Source: an uncultured Halomonas sp. | GTDB lineage: Bacteria > Pseudomonadota > Gammaproteobacteria > Pseudomonadales > Halomonadaceae | Length of the DNA: 64,000 nucleotides | Direction of reading: 5' to 3' | Assembly (NCBI RefSeq): GCF_947493865.1 | Contig: NZ_CANLTC010000015.1 | Coordinates: 1 to 64,000, forward strand | In this document: positions 7,940 through 18,017 of the stretch, in pieces | Layout of the letters: every line of letters begins with the position of its first letter | Numbering within the stretch: position 1 is the first letter of the stretch | The notes under the pieces: model-generated | Database searches by the model: none | The model's input: the letters and a program-made list of their open reading frames with translations, nothing else | Told to the model about the DNA's origin: nothing | Program-made: the position numbers and the translations under genes

Positions 7940-10900
7940 GTTGACGCTCTCCTTTGGGGTCGATGAATACGGTACTGACGATCTCGGCTTCATGGGTCAC
8001 GCCGTCGGACATGGGCAAATACACTTTCTGACCCATACGCTCCTGACCGCCCTTGACCACCGCGAGAGCAAAGCCGTGCTCCAGATTCGGACTGTAGTAG
8101 CTCGAGGTCACATGACCTTGCATGGTCATGGGAATTTCCTCGTTCGGATCGAAGACGATCTGGGCGCCCTCTTCCAGCACGACCTTGGGATCCGTGGGCT
8201 TGAGACCCACCAGCTGCTTGCGATCCTTGCGCGCGGTGTCGGAGCGGGTCAAGGCACGCTTGCCGATCCATGAGTAGGGCTTGTCGTAGCCGATCGCCCA
8301 GTACATGCCGAGATCCTCAGGGGTCACGGAGCCATCCGTGTCCTGGCCGGCGATGATCAACCCTTTTTCGGCGCGCAGCACGTGCATGGTTTCCGTGCCG
8401 TAGGGGGTCAGATCGTACTTCTTGCCGTGTTCGAACAGGGTCTTCCACACATGCAGGGCATAGTTGGCCTGAACGTTGATCTCGTAGGCCAGCTCCCCGG
8501 TGAAGGAGATGCGGAACACTCGGGCGGGCACGTCCGCGACCTTGCCGTTACGCCAGTCCATGAACTTGAACTGCTCTTTGTCCAGATCGATGTCGGTGAC
8601 TTCCGAGAGCAGCTTCCTGGCATCCGGCCCGGTAACGGTCATGGTCGCCCAGTGATCCGTGACCGAGGTGAAGTACACCTGCAGCTCCGGCCATTCGGTC
8701 TGATGCCACAATTCGAGCCACTCCATGACCCCAGCGGCACCGCCGGTAGTGGTAGTCATCAGGAAGTGATTCTCGCCCAGGCAGCTGGTGGTACCGTCGT
8801 CCATCAGCATGCCGTCGTCCTTGCACATCAGGCCGTAGCGTACTCGTCCAGGCGCCAGCTTGGCCCACTTGTTGGTGTAGACGCGACCCAGGAACTCCCG
8901 GGCGTCCGGACCCTGAATGTCGATCTTGCCAAGCGTCGTGGCATCAAGGATGCCCACCCCGGTACGTACCGCCAGGCTCTCCCGAGAGACCGCCTCGTGC
9001 ATGGTCTCGAGCTTGCCGTTGACCTTGCGCGGGAAGTACCAGGGGCGCTTCCACTGGCCGACATCCTCGAACTCTGCGCCATGTTCCACATGCCACTGAT
9101 GCATGGCGGTATAGCGTTCCGGATCGAACAGCTCCTTGGCGTGACGGCCCGCGATGGCACCAAAGGAGACCGGGGTATAGTTGGGGCGGAACACCGTGGT
9201 GCCCACTTCGGGAATCGAGCGCTTCAGAAAGCGCGCGGCGATGGCCATGCCGTTGATGTTGCCGAGCTTGCCCTGGTCCGTACCGAAGCCTAGCGCGGTA
9301 TAGCGCTTGACGTGTTCGATGGACTCGAAGCCTTCCCGAGTCGCCACTTCGATGCCGGCGGCGGTCACGTCGTTCTGCTGATCGACGAACTGCTTGGGCG
9401 CACGCAGGGTCGGCTTCTCGTGAGGCACCTGATAGAGCGCACAGGCCGGCGATTCCCGGGGGGAATCCACGCTGGGCAGCGCGATGTCCTTGAGGGTATC
9501 GATACCGCTGGCCTTGGTCGCTTGGGAACCGGCCTGGGCACCGTCGCCAAGGACCTCCGCCAGGGTGTAGATGCCCTGCACGCCGCCGGCAAAGTGCATG
9601 CCGGCGACCTTGCCCGGCACGAAGCCGAGAATGTCATCGCGCCAGGTCGGGCGCGAGCCGGTATGCGATGCCAGATGCACTACCGGGCTATAGCCACCGG
9701 AGCTTGCGATGGTATCGCACACGAGCTCTTCCACCTGACCTGTCACGGCAAAGCGCTCCGCGTCGATCTTCGCGACCCGGGCCCCCGTGACGCGATTGGC
9801 ACCCTTGCCTTCGATCACCGCGGAACCGGTGATAAGACGAATACCCTTGGCCTGGGCTTCCTTGACCAGATCGCCGTCCGGATTGGCTCGGGCATCGACG
9901 ATGGCGACTACTTCACGTCCCGCCTCGGCCCAATCCAGTGCTGCACGGTAAGCATGATCATTGGTGGTAGAAAGCACCAGCTTGCTGCCCGGCACCACGG
10001 CATAGCGCTGAATGTAGTTCGAGACCGCACCGGCGAGCATGTTGCCCGGCACGTCATTGTTGGCGTATACCAGTGGCCGCTCGTGGGTACCCGTGGCCAG
10101 TACCACTTGATCCGCACGCACGCGATGCATCCTGGAGCGTGCCTGGCGGCAATTGTTGACCGTTGCCGCCGTGTCGCCCAGATGCTCGGTACGCCGCTCG
10201 TGCAGGGTCACGAAGTTGTGATCGTGATAGCCGTTGGCGGTGGTGCGGGGCAACAGGGTCACGTTGTCCATGCCCGCAAGGCTTTCCAGTGTCTTTTCTG
10301 CCCACTGCGCCGCCGGTGCGCCGTCCAGGGTTTCGCGGCTATCGAGCAATGAACCACCCATCTCTTCCTGCTCGTCGCACAGGATCACCCGGGCCCCGCT
10401 GCTGGCCGCCGAAAGGGCGGCGGACAGACCTGCCGGGCCGGCACCGATCACCAGCACGTCGCAGTGCTGATTGAGATGATCGTAAATGTCCGGATCGCTT
10501 TCCTTGGGGGCGCGCCCCAGACCGGCACCCTTGCGGATGTACTTTTCATAGGTCATCCACATGGAGGCCGGCGCCATGAAGGTCTTGTAGTAGAAGCCCG
10601 GGGGCATGAAGCCGCCGCCGAGCTTGCCGACCCAGCTCATCATGTCCTTCTGGACATTGGGCCAACCGTTGGTGGAGCGGACGGTCAGGCCGTTGTACAG
10701 CGCCTGCTGGGTGGCGCGTACGTTTGGCACCTGAGCTGCTTCCGTCTGACCCAGCTGAAACAGCGCATTGGGCTCTTCCGCACCGGCGGCGACGACGCCC
10801 CGGGGCCGGGAGTACTTGAAGCTACGGTTGACCACGTCGATGCCGTTGGCCAGCAGCGCCGCTGCGAGCGTATCGCCGGCATGGCCCTGATAGGTCTTGC

Positions 10901-10973
10901 CATTGAAACTGAAGCTAAGAACCTTGGAGCGATCGATACGACCGCCCTGCTTCAGACGATTGGTCTGAGTCAT
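7932..10973 (-). CDS. soxA: Sarcosine oxidase alpha subunit
   Basis: A 1013-residue protein, the expected length for SoxA. The N-terminal 2Fe-2S ferredoxin-like region (FNGKTYQGHAGDTLAAALL) precedes a dinucleotide-binding motif, VIGAGPAGLSAALSAA (about residues 175-190). The C-terminal half (from about 600) is the folate-binding GcvT-like domain. With SoxB, D and G it oxidises sarcosine to glycine and H2O2, passing the methyl group to tetrahydrofolate as 5,10-methylene-THF. It overlaps soxD by ATGA at its start and soxG by 8 bp at its end. Confidence 0.97.
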   Translation of the reverse strand: MTQTNRLKQGGRIDRSKVLSFSFNGKTYQGHAGDTLAAALLANGIDVVNRSFKYSRPRGVVAAGAEEPNALFQLGQTEAAQVPNVRATQQALYNGLTVRSTNGWPNVQKDMMSWVGKLGGGFMPPGFYYKTFMAPASMWMTYEKYIRKGAGLGRAPKESDPDIYDHLNQHCDVLVIGAGPAGLSAALSAASSGARVILCDEQEEMGGSLLDSRETLDGAPAAQWAEKTLESLAGMDNVTLLPRTTANGYHDHNFVTLHERRTEHLGDTAATVNNCRQARSRMHRVRADQVVLATGTHERPLVYANNDVPGNMLAGAVSNYIQRYAVVPGSKLVLSTTNDHAYRAALDWAEAGREVVAIVDARANPDGDLVKEAQAKGIRLITGSAVIEGKGANRVTGARVAKIDAERFAVTGQVEELVCDTIASSGGYSPVVHLASHTGSRPTWRDDILGFVPGKVAGMHFAGGVQGIYTLAEVLGDGAQAGSQATKASGIDTLKDIALPSVDSPRESPACALYQVPHEKPTLRAPKQFVDQQNDVTAAGIEVATREGFESIEHVKRYTALGFGTDQGKLGNINGMAIAARFLKRSIPEVGTTVFRPNYTPVSFGAIAGRHAKELFDPERYTAMHQWHVEHGAEFEDVGQWKRPWYFPRKVNGKLETMHEAVSRESLAVRTGVGILDATTLGKIDIQGPDAREFLGRVYTNKWAKLAPGRVRYGLMCKDDGMLMDDGTTSCLGENHFLMTTTTGGAAGVMEWLELWHQTEWPELQVYFTSVTDHWATMTVTGPDARKLLSEVTDIDLDKEQFKFMDWRNGKVADVPARVFRISFTGELAYEINVQANYALHVWKTLFEHGKKYDLTPYGTETMHVLRAEKGLIIAGQDTDGSVTPEDLGMYWAIGYDKPYSWIGKRALTRSDTARKDRKQLVGLKPTDPKVVLEEGAQIVFDPNEEIPMTMQGHVTSSYYSPNLEHGFALAVVKGGQERMGQKVYLPMSDGVTHEAEIVSTVFIDPKGERQHV

Positions 10974-11392
10974 ACCGATTCCTCCTTATTGGTCTTGCCC
11001 TGTGACCCGCTGCTTTCATTCAGCGCTTCGCTTTCAGGACGAGCGCCTACGGTCTGCCAGCCTCCGTCTGCGGCTTGAACGCCGGACTGCTTCTGCTTGT
11101 CTGGCAGATTTTCTGTGGTTACCGCCGGACGCTCGCCCATGCGATAGGTCTCGAGAATCTCGTAGGTCGCCGTGTTACGGGTGATGTTGAAGAACTTGCG
11201 ACAGCCTATGGCATGTACCCACAGTTCATGGTGGATACCGCGCGGATTGTCGCGGAAGAACAGGTAGTCGCCCCATTCTTCGTCGCTGCAGTTCTCCGGT
11301 TCCGCCGGGCGGACGATATGCGCCTGGCCCTTGGGATGAAACTCTTCCTCTTCGCGATGCTCGTCGCAGTAAGGGCAATGGATATAAAACAT
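10970..11392 (-). CDS. soxD: Sarcosine oxidase delta subunit
   Basis: A 140-residue SoxD with the zinc site CPYC near the N-terminus, a downstream His and a Cys in HAIGCRKFF. SoxD is usually about 90-105 residues; here a Ser/Gln/Glu-rich tail of about 45 residues follows the conserved RMGERP segment. It is separated from soxB by 209 bp that hold a palindromic repeat element, an unusual gap in this operon, and it overlaps soxA by 4 bp. Confidence 0.93.
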   Translation of the reverse strand: MFYIHCPYCDEHREEEEFHPKGQAHIVRPAEPENCSDEEWGDYLFFRDNPRGIHHELWVHAIGCRKFFNITRNTATYEILETYRMGERPAVTTENLPDKQKQSGVQAADGGWQTVGARPESEALNESSGSQGKTNKEESV

Positions 11393-11457
11393 TGTCAGGT
11401 CCCCTCTAAGGGAAAAAATCGTAATTCACCACTAACAACTTCTGCGCTGCTATGGCT

Positions 11458-11606
11458 ACCAGGTGCTGAACGAAAACTCGTCGAGCGATGGCAAGACAAG
11501 GCAAAAAATGGCGAAATAGCGGAGTTTACAAGTGCGTAAATGAGCATATTGAGCCATTTTTTAACGCCGTATTGTCGAGCGCAGACCGTTTTCGTCAGTA
11601 CCTAGT
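11458..11606. repeat. Palindromic repeat element between soxB and soxD
   Basis: A 149-bp imperfect palindrome. The outer arms at 11458-11477 and 11588-11606 match at 17 of 20 aligned positions (ACCAGGTGCTGAACGAAAAC against the complement ACTAGGTACTGACGAAAAC). Inside, TCGTCGAGCG and TTGTCGAGCG flank a perfect 10-bp inverted repeat (AAAAAATGGC at 11503, GCCATTTTTT at 11553) and a centre of GTTTAC/GTAAAT. The right arm contains the soxB stop codon. No convincing ORF lies inside. It resembles a non-autonomous mobile repeat and shares arm sequence with 61692-61837. Confidence 0.7.
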
Positions 11607-12852
11607 GGGCGACGCCGGCGGCGCCGTGTTCGTCTACCAGTGCGCCCGTATTGAAGCGATCGATGGAGAACGGCTCGGCGATGGGATGCATCTCACCCTT
11701 GGCGAGGCTCGCGGCAAACACGTGCCCAGAGCCCGGCGTGGCCTTGAAGCCCCCGGTGCCCCAGCCGCAGTTGAAGAACAGGCCCTTGACCTTGGTCTTC
11801 GACAGGATCGGGCAGGCGTCCGCGCAGGTATCGACGATACCGCCCCACTGACGGTTCATGCGTACCCGGGAGAACATCGGGAACATCTCGACGATGGCCT
11901 GCAGGGTGTGCTCCACGGTGGAGTAGCTGCCGCGCTGACCGTAGCCGAGATAGCCGTCGATGCCCGCGCCAATGACCAGATCCCCCTTGTCCGACTGGCT
12001 GACGTAGCCGTGCACGTGGTTGGACATCACCACGGTGTCGAGAATCGGCTTGAGCGGCTCGGAGACCAGTGCCTGCAACGGATGGGATTCCAGCGGCAGC
12101 TTGAGGCCGGCCATGTTCGCCAGCACCCCGGAGTTACCCGCCGCCACGCAGCCCACGGTCTTGGCTTCGATATCGCCACGGTTGGTGTGTACGCCATACA
12201 CCTGGCCGTCACGAATCTTGAAGCCTGTCACTTCCGTGTTCTGCAGCAGGTCGACTCCCAGGGAGTCTGCTGCACGGGCATAGCCCCAGGCCACGGCGTC
12301 GTGGCGCGCCACACCGGCGCTCTTCTGCCAGGAGGCGCCCATGATCGGATAGCGGGCACGCTTGGAGGTGTCGATGATCGGCACGATCTCCTTGATCCGC
12401 TCCGGCGTGATTACCTCGCTATCGATGCCGTTCAAGCGGTTGGCGTTGACCCGGCGCTGGATGTCACGCATGTCCTGCAGGGTATGGCCCAGGTTCATGA
12501 CGCCACGCTGGGAGAACATCACATTGTAGTTGATGTCCTGGGACAGCCCTTTCCACAGATCGAGGGAGTGGTTATAGAGTCGCGCCGCTTCGTCCCATAG
12601 ATAGTTGGAGCGTACGATGGTGGTATTACGCGCAGTGTTACCGCCGCCCAGCCAGCCTTTCTCGACCACGGCCACGTTCTTGATACCGTGATTCTTGGCC
12701 AGGTAGTAGGCGGTGGCCAGCCCGTGACCGCCACCCCCGACGATGATCACGTCGTATTGCTTCTTGGGGGTGGGATTACGCCACTGGCGCTGCCAGTTTT
12801 CATGATGGCTCAGCGCGTGCTTGACCAAGCCAAAGCCGGAATATCGTTGCAT
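11602..12852 (-). CDS. soxB: Sarcosine oxidase beta subunit
   Basis: A 416-residue flavoprotein with the Rossmann motif [18 protein letters not shown] (about 35-52). [10 protein letters not shown] supplies His184, the probable site of covalent FMN attachment in this family. The C-terminal [14 protein letters not shown] region is typical of SoxB. It carries the sarcosine-binding site of the complex. It starts 24 bp after glyA. Its stop codon TAG lies inside the terminal arm of the palindromic element, but the protein has normal length, so the insertion did not truncate it noticeably. Confidence 0.96.
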   Translation of the reverse strand: MQRYSGFGLVKHALSHHENWQRQWRNPTPKKQYDVIIVGGGGHGLATAYYLAKNHGIKNVAVVEKGWLGGGNTARNTTIVRSNYLWDEAARLYNHSLDLWKGLSQDINYNVMFSQRGVMNLGHTLQDMRDIQRRVNANRLNGIDSEVITPERIKEIVPIIDTSKRARYPIMGASWQKSAGVARHDAVAWGYARAADSLGVDLLQNTEVTGFKIRDGQVYGVHTNRGDIEAKTVGCVAAGNSGVLANMAGLKLPLESHPLQALVSEPLKPILDTVVMSNHVHGYVSQSDKGDLVIGAGIDGYLGYGQRGSYSTVEHTLQAIVEMFPMFSRVRMNRQWGGIVDTCADACPILSKTKVKGLFFNCGWGTGGFKATPGSGHVFAASLAKGEMHPIAEPFSIDRFNTGALVDEHGAAGVAH

Positions 12853-12876
12853 AAGTGCTCTCCTGAAGGCTCGTTC

Positions 12877-14175
<1,299 letters not shown>

Positions 14176-14237
14176 GGTCTGCTCCTGGTTGCGCTAAGTG
14201 CTGTCATTAAGCGCTGTACTCGACGCGCTGTTCGATA

Positions 14238-14300
14238 GCACTCTCACGGTAGCTATGTACTGATTTGGCGATGCTTGCCTACACGCTAGTGAGAGTGTGC
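14238..14300. promoter_or_regulatory. Inverted repeat upstream of glyA-sox
   Basis: GCACTCTCAC (14238-14247) and GTGAGAGTGTGC (14289-14300) face each other across 41 bp, each with a nearby TAGC/GCTA extension. It is centred about 95 bp upstream of the glyA start. It could bind an AraC-family activator of the sox operon; this is inference from symmetry and position. Confidence 0.4.
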
Positions 14301-14340
14301 TCTGGGTACCAATCAATAATCCAAATGTGCTTATTTGATG

Positions 14341-15843
14341 CTAGTTGACGCGATAAACCTGCGAACGCATCTGGTTCTGAACATAAGCTACGTCCATGAT
14401 CTCTTCGCCCTGAGCCTTCCACCGAGCCTGCTCCTCTTCGGTAGCCCTGGGCGAGAACCAGCCAGTCCAGGCATAGAGAATGCCGATCAACGGCGACAGC
14501 CAGCAGGCAAAGGCCAGGGGGATATACAAAAGGTCGGTCATGTCGCCGCTGTAGACGCCAAGGCCCAGCGAGGTGATGACCACGGCGCCGCCGGCGTTCC
14601 AGGGAATCAGTGGCGATACCAACGTGCCGCCCTCTTCCGTGGCTCGAGACAGGTTGAGCATGGAGTACTTCATGCCGCGATAGACCGGCCCGAACATGCG
14701 CCCGGTCAGCGTAATCGACAGATATGGGTCGCCTGCGACCACGTTGGTGGCAATGGCGCTGCCGATGGCGGAGCTTTGCAGCGAGCCGAAGCGGCGCGCT
14801 CGCTTCACCACCGCCTCGATGATCGCCTTCATGCAGCCGGTGCTTTCCAGGATGCCGCCGAAGGAAAGGGCGATCAGCAATAGGGTGATCACCCAGGTCA
14901 TGGACTGGATGCCGCCGCGATTCAGCAAGCCGTCGATCTCTTCCACGCCGGTAGTGATCTCATAGCCGGAAAAGGCGTAGGCGAAAATGTCCTTGACCGG
15001 AGCATCCTGGAATAGCAGCGCCGTCAGGCCGCCGAGTATCACCCCCACGAAAAGCACTGGCATGGCGGGCATGCGTGCAACCGCAAGCCCGATGACCAGC
15101 ACCACCGGTAGTATCGTCCACAGGGAAAGCGTGAAGTTGTCGGCAAGCCCGGTATTGATGGCGGTGATACGCGCAAAGGAAGCAGCCTCGTCGCCCACCA
15201 TGCTGAAGCCGGCGATGGCATAGATGATCAGCGCAATCAGCATGGCCGGTAGCGTGGTCGGCATCATGTTGCGAATATGGTCGAACAGGTTCACCCCGGT
15301 CACCGCCGGCGCCAGGTTGGTGGTATCGGAAAGGGGGGAAACCTTGTCGCCGAAGAAGGCCCCGGAAACCACGGCACCGGCGGTCCAGTAGACAGGAATG
15401 CCGAAACCGGCACCGATACCCATCAACGCCAGACCCACGGTGCCCACGGTGCCCCAGGAGGTGCCGAGGGATACGGAGACCACGGCGCACAAAAGCGCCG
15501 CCGCCGCCAGGAACACCTCGGGACTCAACACGTCGAGACCGTAGTAGATCAACGTCGGCACGGTGCCGCTGGAAATCCACACGCCGGTAATCATGCCCAC
15601 CAGAATCAGGATACCCACCGCTGGCAGACCGATGCTGACCACGTGCAGCATGCCCTCTTCCATGTCCTTCCAGGTACAGTTCAAATAGCGACCCAGCACA
15701 GCAGTAAGCGCAATGCCGATCACCAGGGGCACGTGGGGCGTGAAGGTGTCAAAGATGAATAACTGCGTACCCAACACCAGAAAGGTCAGCACGATGGGCA
15801 CCAGTGCCAAGGACAAGCTGGGCTTGCGGCAGCTCTCGATCAC
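14341..15843 (-). CDS. nhaC: NhaC-family Na+/H+ antiporter
   Basis: A 500-residue polytopic membrane protein with about 11-12 predicted membrane segments. It has the NhaC hallmarks VSLGTSWGTVGTVGLALMGIG and FFGDKVSPLSDTTNLAPAV. It exchanges internal Na+ for external H+ across the inner membrane, fitting a salt-adapted organism. It lies upstream of glyA on the same strand but is separated by 165 bp with a candidate operator, so joint transcription is uncertain. Transport of another ion or substrate by this family member cannot be excluded. Confidence 0.88.
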   Translation of the reverse strand: MIESCRKPSLSLALVPIVLTFLVLGTQLFIFDTFTPHVPLVIGIALTAVLGRYLNCTWKDMEEGMLHVVSIGLPAVGILILVGMITGVWISSGTVPTLIYYGLDVLSPEVFLAAAALLCAVVSVSLGTSWGTVGTVGLALMGIGAGFGIPVYWTAGAVVSGAFFGDKVSPLSDTTNLAPAVTGVNLFDHIRNMMPTTLPAMLIALIIYAIAGFSMVGDEAASFARITAINTGLADNFTLSLWTILPVVLVIGLAVARMPAMPVLFVGVILGGLTALLFQDAPVKDIFAYAFSGYEITTGVEEIDGLLNRGGIQSMTWVITLLLIALSFGGILESTGCMKAIIEAVVKRARRFGSLQSSAIGSAIATNVVAGDPYLSITLTGRMFGPVYRGMKYSMLNLSRATEEGGTLVSPLIPWNAGGAVVITSLGLGVYSGDMTDLLYIPLAFACWLSPLIGILYAWTGWFSPRATEEEQARWKAQGEEIMDVAYVQNQMRSQVYRVN

Positions 15844-16181
15844 AACGACTCTCCCTTGATTATAGTTGTCACAAGAAGTAATTGACGTGTGTAACGTATT
15901 AATAGCGGAGAGGGGTCGTCAGGAATTGAATAAATGCGCCAAGTTTATTGTCGGAAAAAAGGCGCCTGCAATACGCTGTTTCTTCAAGCAAAAAAGCTAT
16001 TTGTATAACAAATGCGGAGATTGTCTGCTTAGCGCCGCTCGAGCACCATTGATGTAAACAGCAAAAGCCTTCCTGCACTTAAATTCCAAAAAGAAATAAA
16101 AAGAGATATTTTTATTCTTTTAAGTCGCCCTATAAAACTACTAGCCTTACTGCCTCTTCATGAATAAAGACGGCTATTTCG
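15844..16181. promoter_or_regulatory. Divergent intergenic region nhaC / cysJ
   Basis: 338 bp, AT-rich, with no convincing gene. It must hold the nhaC and cysJ promoters. A TATAAAACTA segment at 16131 is a possible -10 box for cysJ, about 50 bp before its start, but no clear -35 is visible. An out-of-frame ATG at 16160 overlaps the cysJ start, and neither has a good ribosome binding site. Confidence 0.4.
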
Positions 16182-18017
16182 ATGCCATATGCGCCCTTGT
16201 CCGATACCAACAGTCCTCTGAGGGCCGAACAGGCCACCCAGTTGAATCAGGCGTTGTCAGGTCTCAATGGCGAGCAGATGACCTGGCTGAGCGGCTATCT
16301 TGCCGGCCTCACAGCCCAAGGCGCCGTGCCGGATGCCACAACCTCCAGCGCCGGCGCCACCGCGTCCGCGACGCTAGAACTCACCGTGCTCTACGGCAGC
16401 CAGACCGGCAATGCCGAAGGCGTGGCCCAGCAGGCCTATGAGCGCGCCCAGGCGCGGGGCTTCAAGACGCGCCTGCTGGACATGGCCGAGGCCGGCAAGA
16501 AGGACTTCAAGCAGCCGGGCAACTTCCTGGTGGTGGTAAGCACCCAGGGCGAGGGCGAGCCGCCGGATACCGCCGAGGGCTTCTTCGAGCTGATCGACGG
16601 CCGCAAGGCGCCCAAGCTCGAGGGGTCGCGCTTTGGCGTGCTGGGCCTGGGGGATTCGAGCTACGAATACTTCTGCCAGACCGGCAAGCACCTGGATGAG
16701 CGCTTTGCCGCGCTGGGCGGCGAGCGCATTCATGAGCGTCAGGACTGCGACGTGGATTACGAAGACCCCGCCGAGGCCTGGATCGAATCGGTGCTCGACC
16801 GCTTCAGTGAGCTGTCCGGCGGCAATGCCGCGCCCGGGGCTACCCCCGACGCCGCAGCGGCTTCCGGGCAGATTCCGCTGACCGCGGTCGCTGAGCCCAC
16901 GACCCAGTACTCGAAGAAGAATCCCTTTCAGGCCGAGGTGCTGGATTCGGTGCTGCTCAACGGCCGGGGTTCCGACAAGGCCACCCACCATCTGGAGCTT
17001 TCCCTGGAAGGCTCCGGTTTAGAGTATCAACCCGGCGACGCCCTGGGCATTCTGCCCCAGAACGACCCGCGCTACGTGGACGAACTGCTCGAGGCGCTGC
17101 GCCTGGACGCCGAGGAAGATCTCGGCGAAGGCCGCCGGCTAAGAGAAGCGCTATTGGGGGAGTTCGAAGTCACGACCCTCACTCGCCCCTTCCTGAACCA
17201 CTGGGCGGAGCTGTCGGAAGCCGACGAATTGCGCCGCTTACTCGGAGAAGAGGCCCGGGACGAGCTGCGCGAGTGGATGCATGGCCGTCACATCATCGAC
17301 GTGCTCGAGCATTTCCCGGTGACTGGCCTGGCCGCCAAGGATTTTCTCGCGGCGCTGCGCAAGCTGCCGCCGCGGCTCTACTCCATCGCCTCGAGCCTCG
17401 AGGCCAACCCGGACGAAGTCCACCTGACCGTGGGCGCGGTGCGCTACGAAACCCATGGCCGACAGCGCAACGGCGTGACCAGCACCTACCTGGCGGATCG
17501 CATCCAGCCCGGCGACCGCGTGCCGGTATACATCGATCGCAACAAGAACTTCAAGCTACCCACGGATGACGCCACACCCATCATCATGGTCGGGCCGGGC
17601 ACCGGCGTCGCCCCCTTCCGCGCCTTCCTGCAGCAGCGCGAGGAGACCGGCGCCGAAGGCAAGAACTGGCTATTCTTTGGTGATCGCCGTTTCAGAAGCG
17701 ATTTCCTGTATCAAGCCGAGTGGTTGAACTGGCGCGGCAAGGGCCTGCTCGATCGGCTCGATGTGGCCTTCTCCCGCGACCAGCAAGAGAAAGTCTACGT
17801 GCAGGATCGCCTGCGCGAGAACGCCCGGGACGTCTATGCTTGGCTGGAAGAGGGTGCTCACGTCTATGTCTGCGGCGACGGCGAGCGCATGGCCGCGGAC
17901 GTCAATCAGGCGCTGATCGACGTGGTTCGTGACCAGGGCGGACGCAGCGATGAGGCCGCGGCGGATTACGTTCGCGATCTACAGAAAGCCAAGCGCTATC
18001 AGCGGGATGTGTACTGA
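16182..18017 (+). CDS. cysJ: NADPH-sulfite reductase flavoprotein (alpha) subunit
   Basis: A 611-residue protein close to E. coli CysJ in length. An N-terminal flavodoxin domain (about 65-205) has the FMN loops LYGSQTGNAEGVA and STQGEGEPPDTAEGF. The FAD domain has RLYSIASS, and the NADPH half has GPGTGVAPFRAF and ends RYQRDVY. It passes electrons from NADPH through FAD and FMN to CysI for reduction of sulfite to sulfide in cysteine synthesis. The ATG at 16182 is the first in frame but has a weak ribosome binding site. It overlaps cysI by one base (TGATG). Confidence 0.95.
   Translation: MPYAPLSDTNSPLRAEQATQLNQALSGLNGEQMTWLSGYLAGLTAQGAVPDATTSSAGATASATLELTVLYGSQTGNAEGVAQQAYERAQARGFKTRLLDMAEAGKKDFKQPGNFLVVVSTQGEGEPPDTAEGFFELIDGRKAPKLEGSRFGVLGLGDSSYEYFCQTGKHLDERFAALGGERIHERQDCDVDYEDPAEAWIESVLDRFSELSGGNAAPGATPDAAAASGQIPLTAVAEPTTQYSKKNPFQAEVLDSVLLNGRGSDKATHHLELSLEGSGLEYQPGDALGILPQNDPRYVDELLEALRLDAEEDLGEGRRLREALLGEFEVTTLTRPFLNHWAELSEADELRRLLGEEARDELREWMHGRHIIDVLEHFPVTGLAAKDFLAALRKLPPRLYSIASSLEANPDEVHLTVGAVRYETHGRQRNGVTSTYLADRIQPGDRVPVYIDRNKNFKLPTDDATPIIMVGPGTGVAPFRAFLQQREETGAEGKNWLFFGDRRFRSDFLYQAEWLNWRGKGLLDRLDVAFSRDQQEKVYVQDRLRENARDVYAWLEEGAHVYVCGDGERMAADVNQALIDVVRDQGGRSDEAAADYVRDLQKAKRYQRDVY

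Noticed and set aside
14176..14340. Glycine riboswitch in front of glyA
   Set aside because: The region shows a simple spaced dyad; I could not find the conserved tandem aptamer core.
15866..16057. 63-codon plus frame in the nhaC/cysJ intergenic region
   Set aside because: No family resemblance and no ribosome binding site; the region is better read as promoters.
16160..16441. Short plus frame overlapping the cysJ start
   Set aside because: It runs out of frame into cysJ, lacks a ribosome binding site and becomes arginine-rich shadow sequence.
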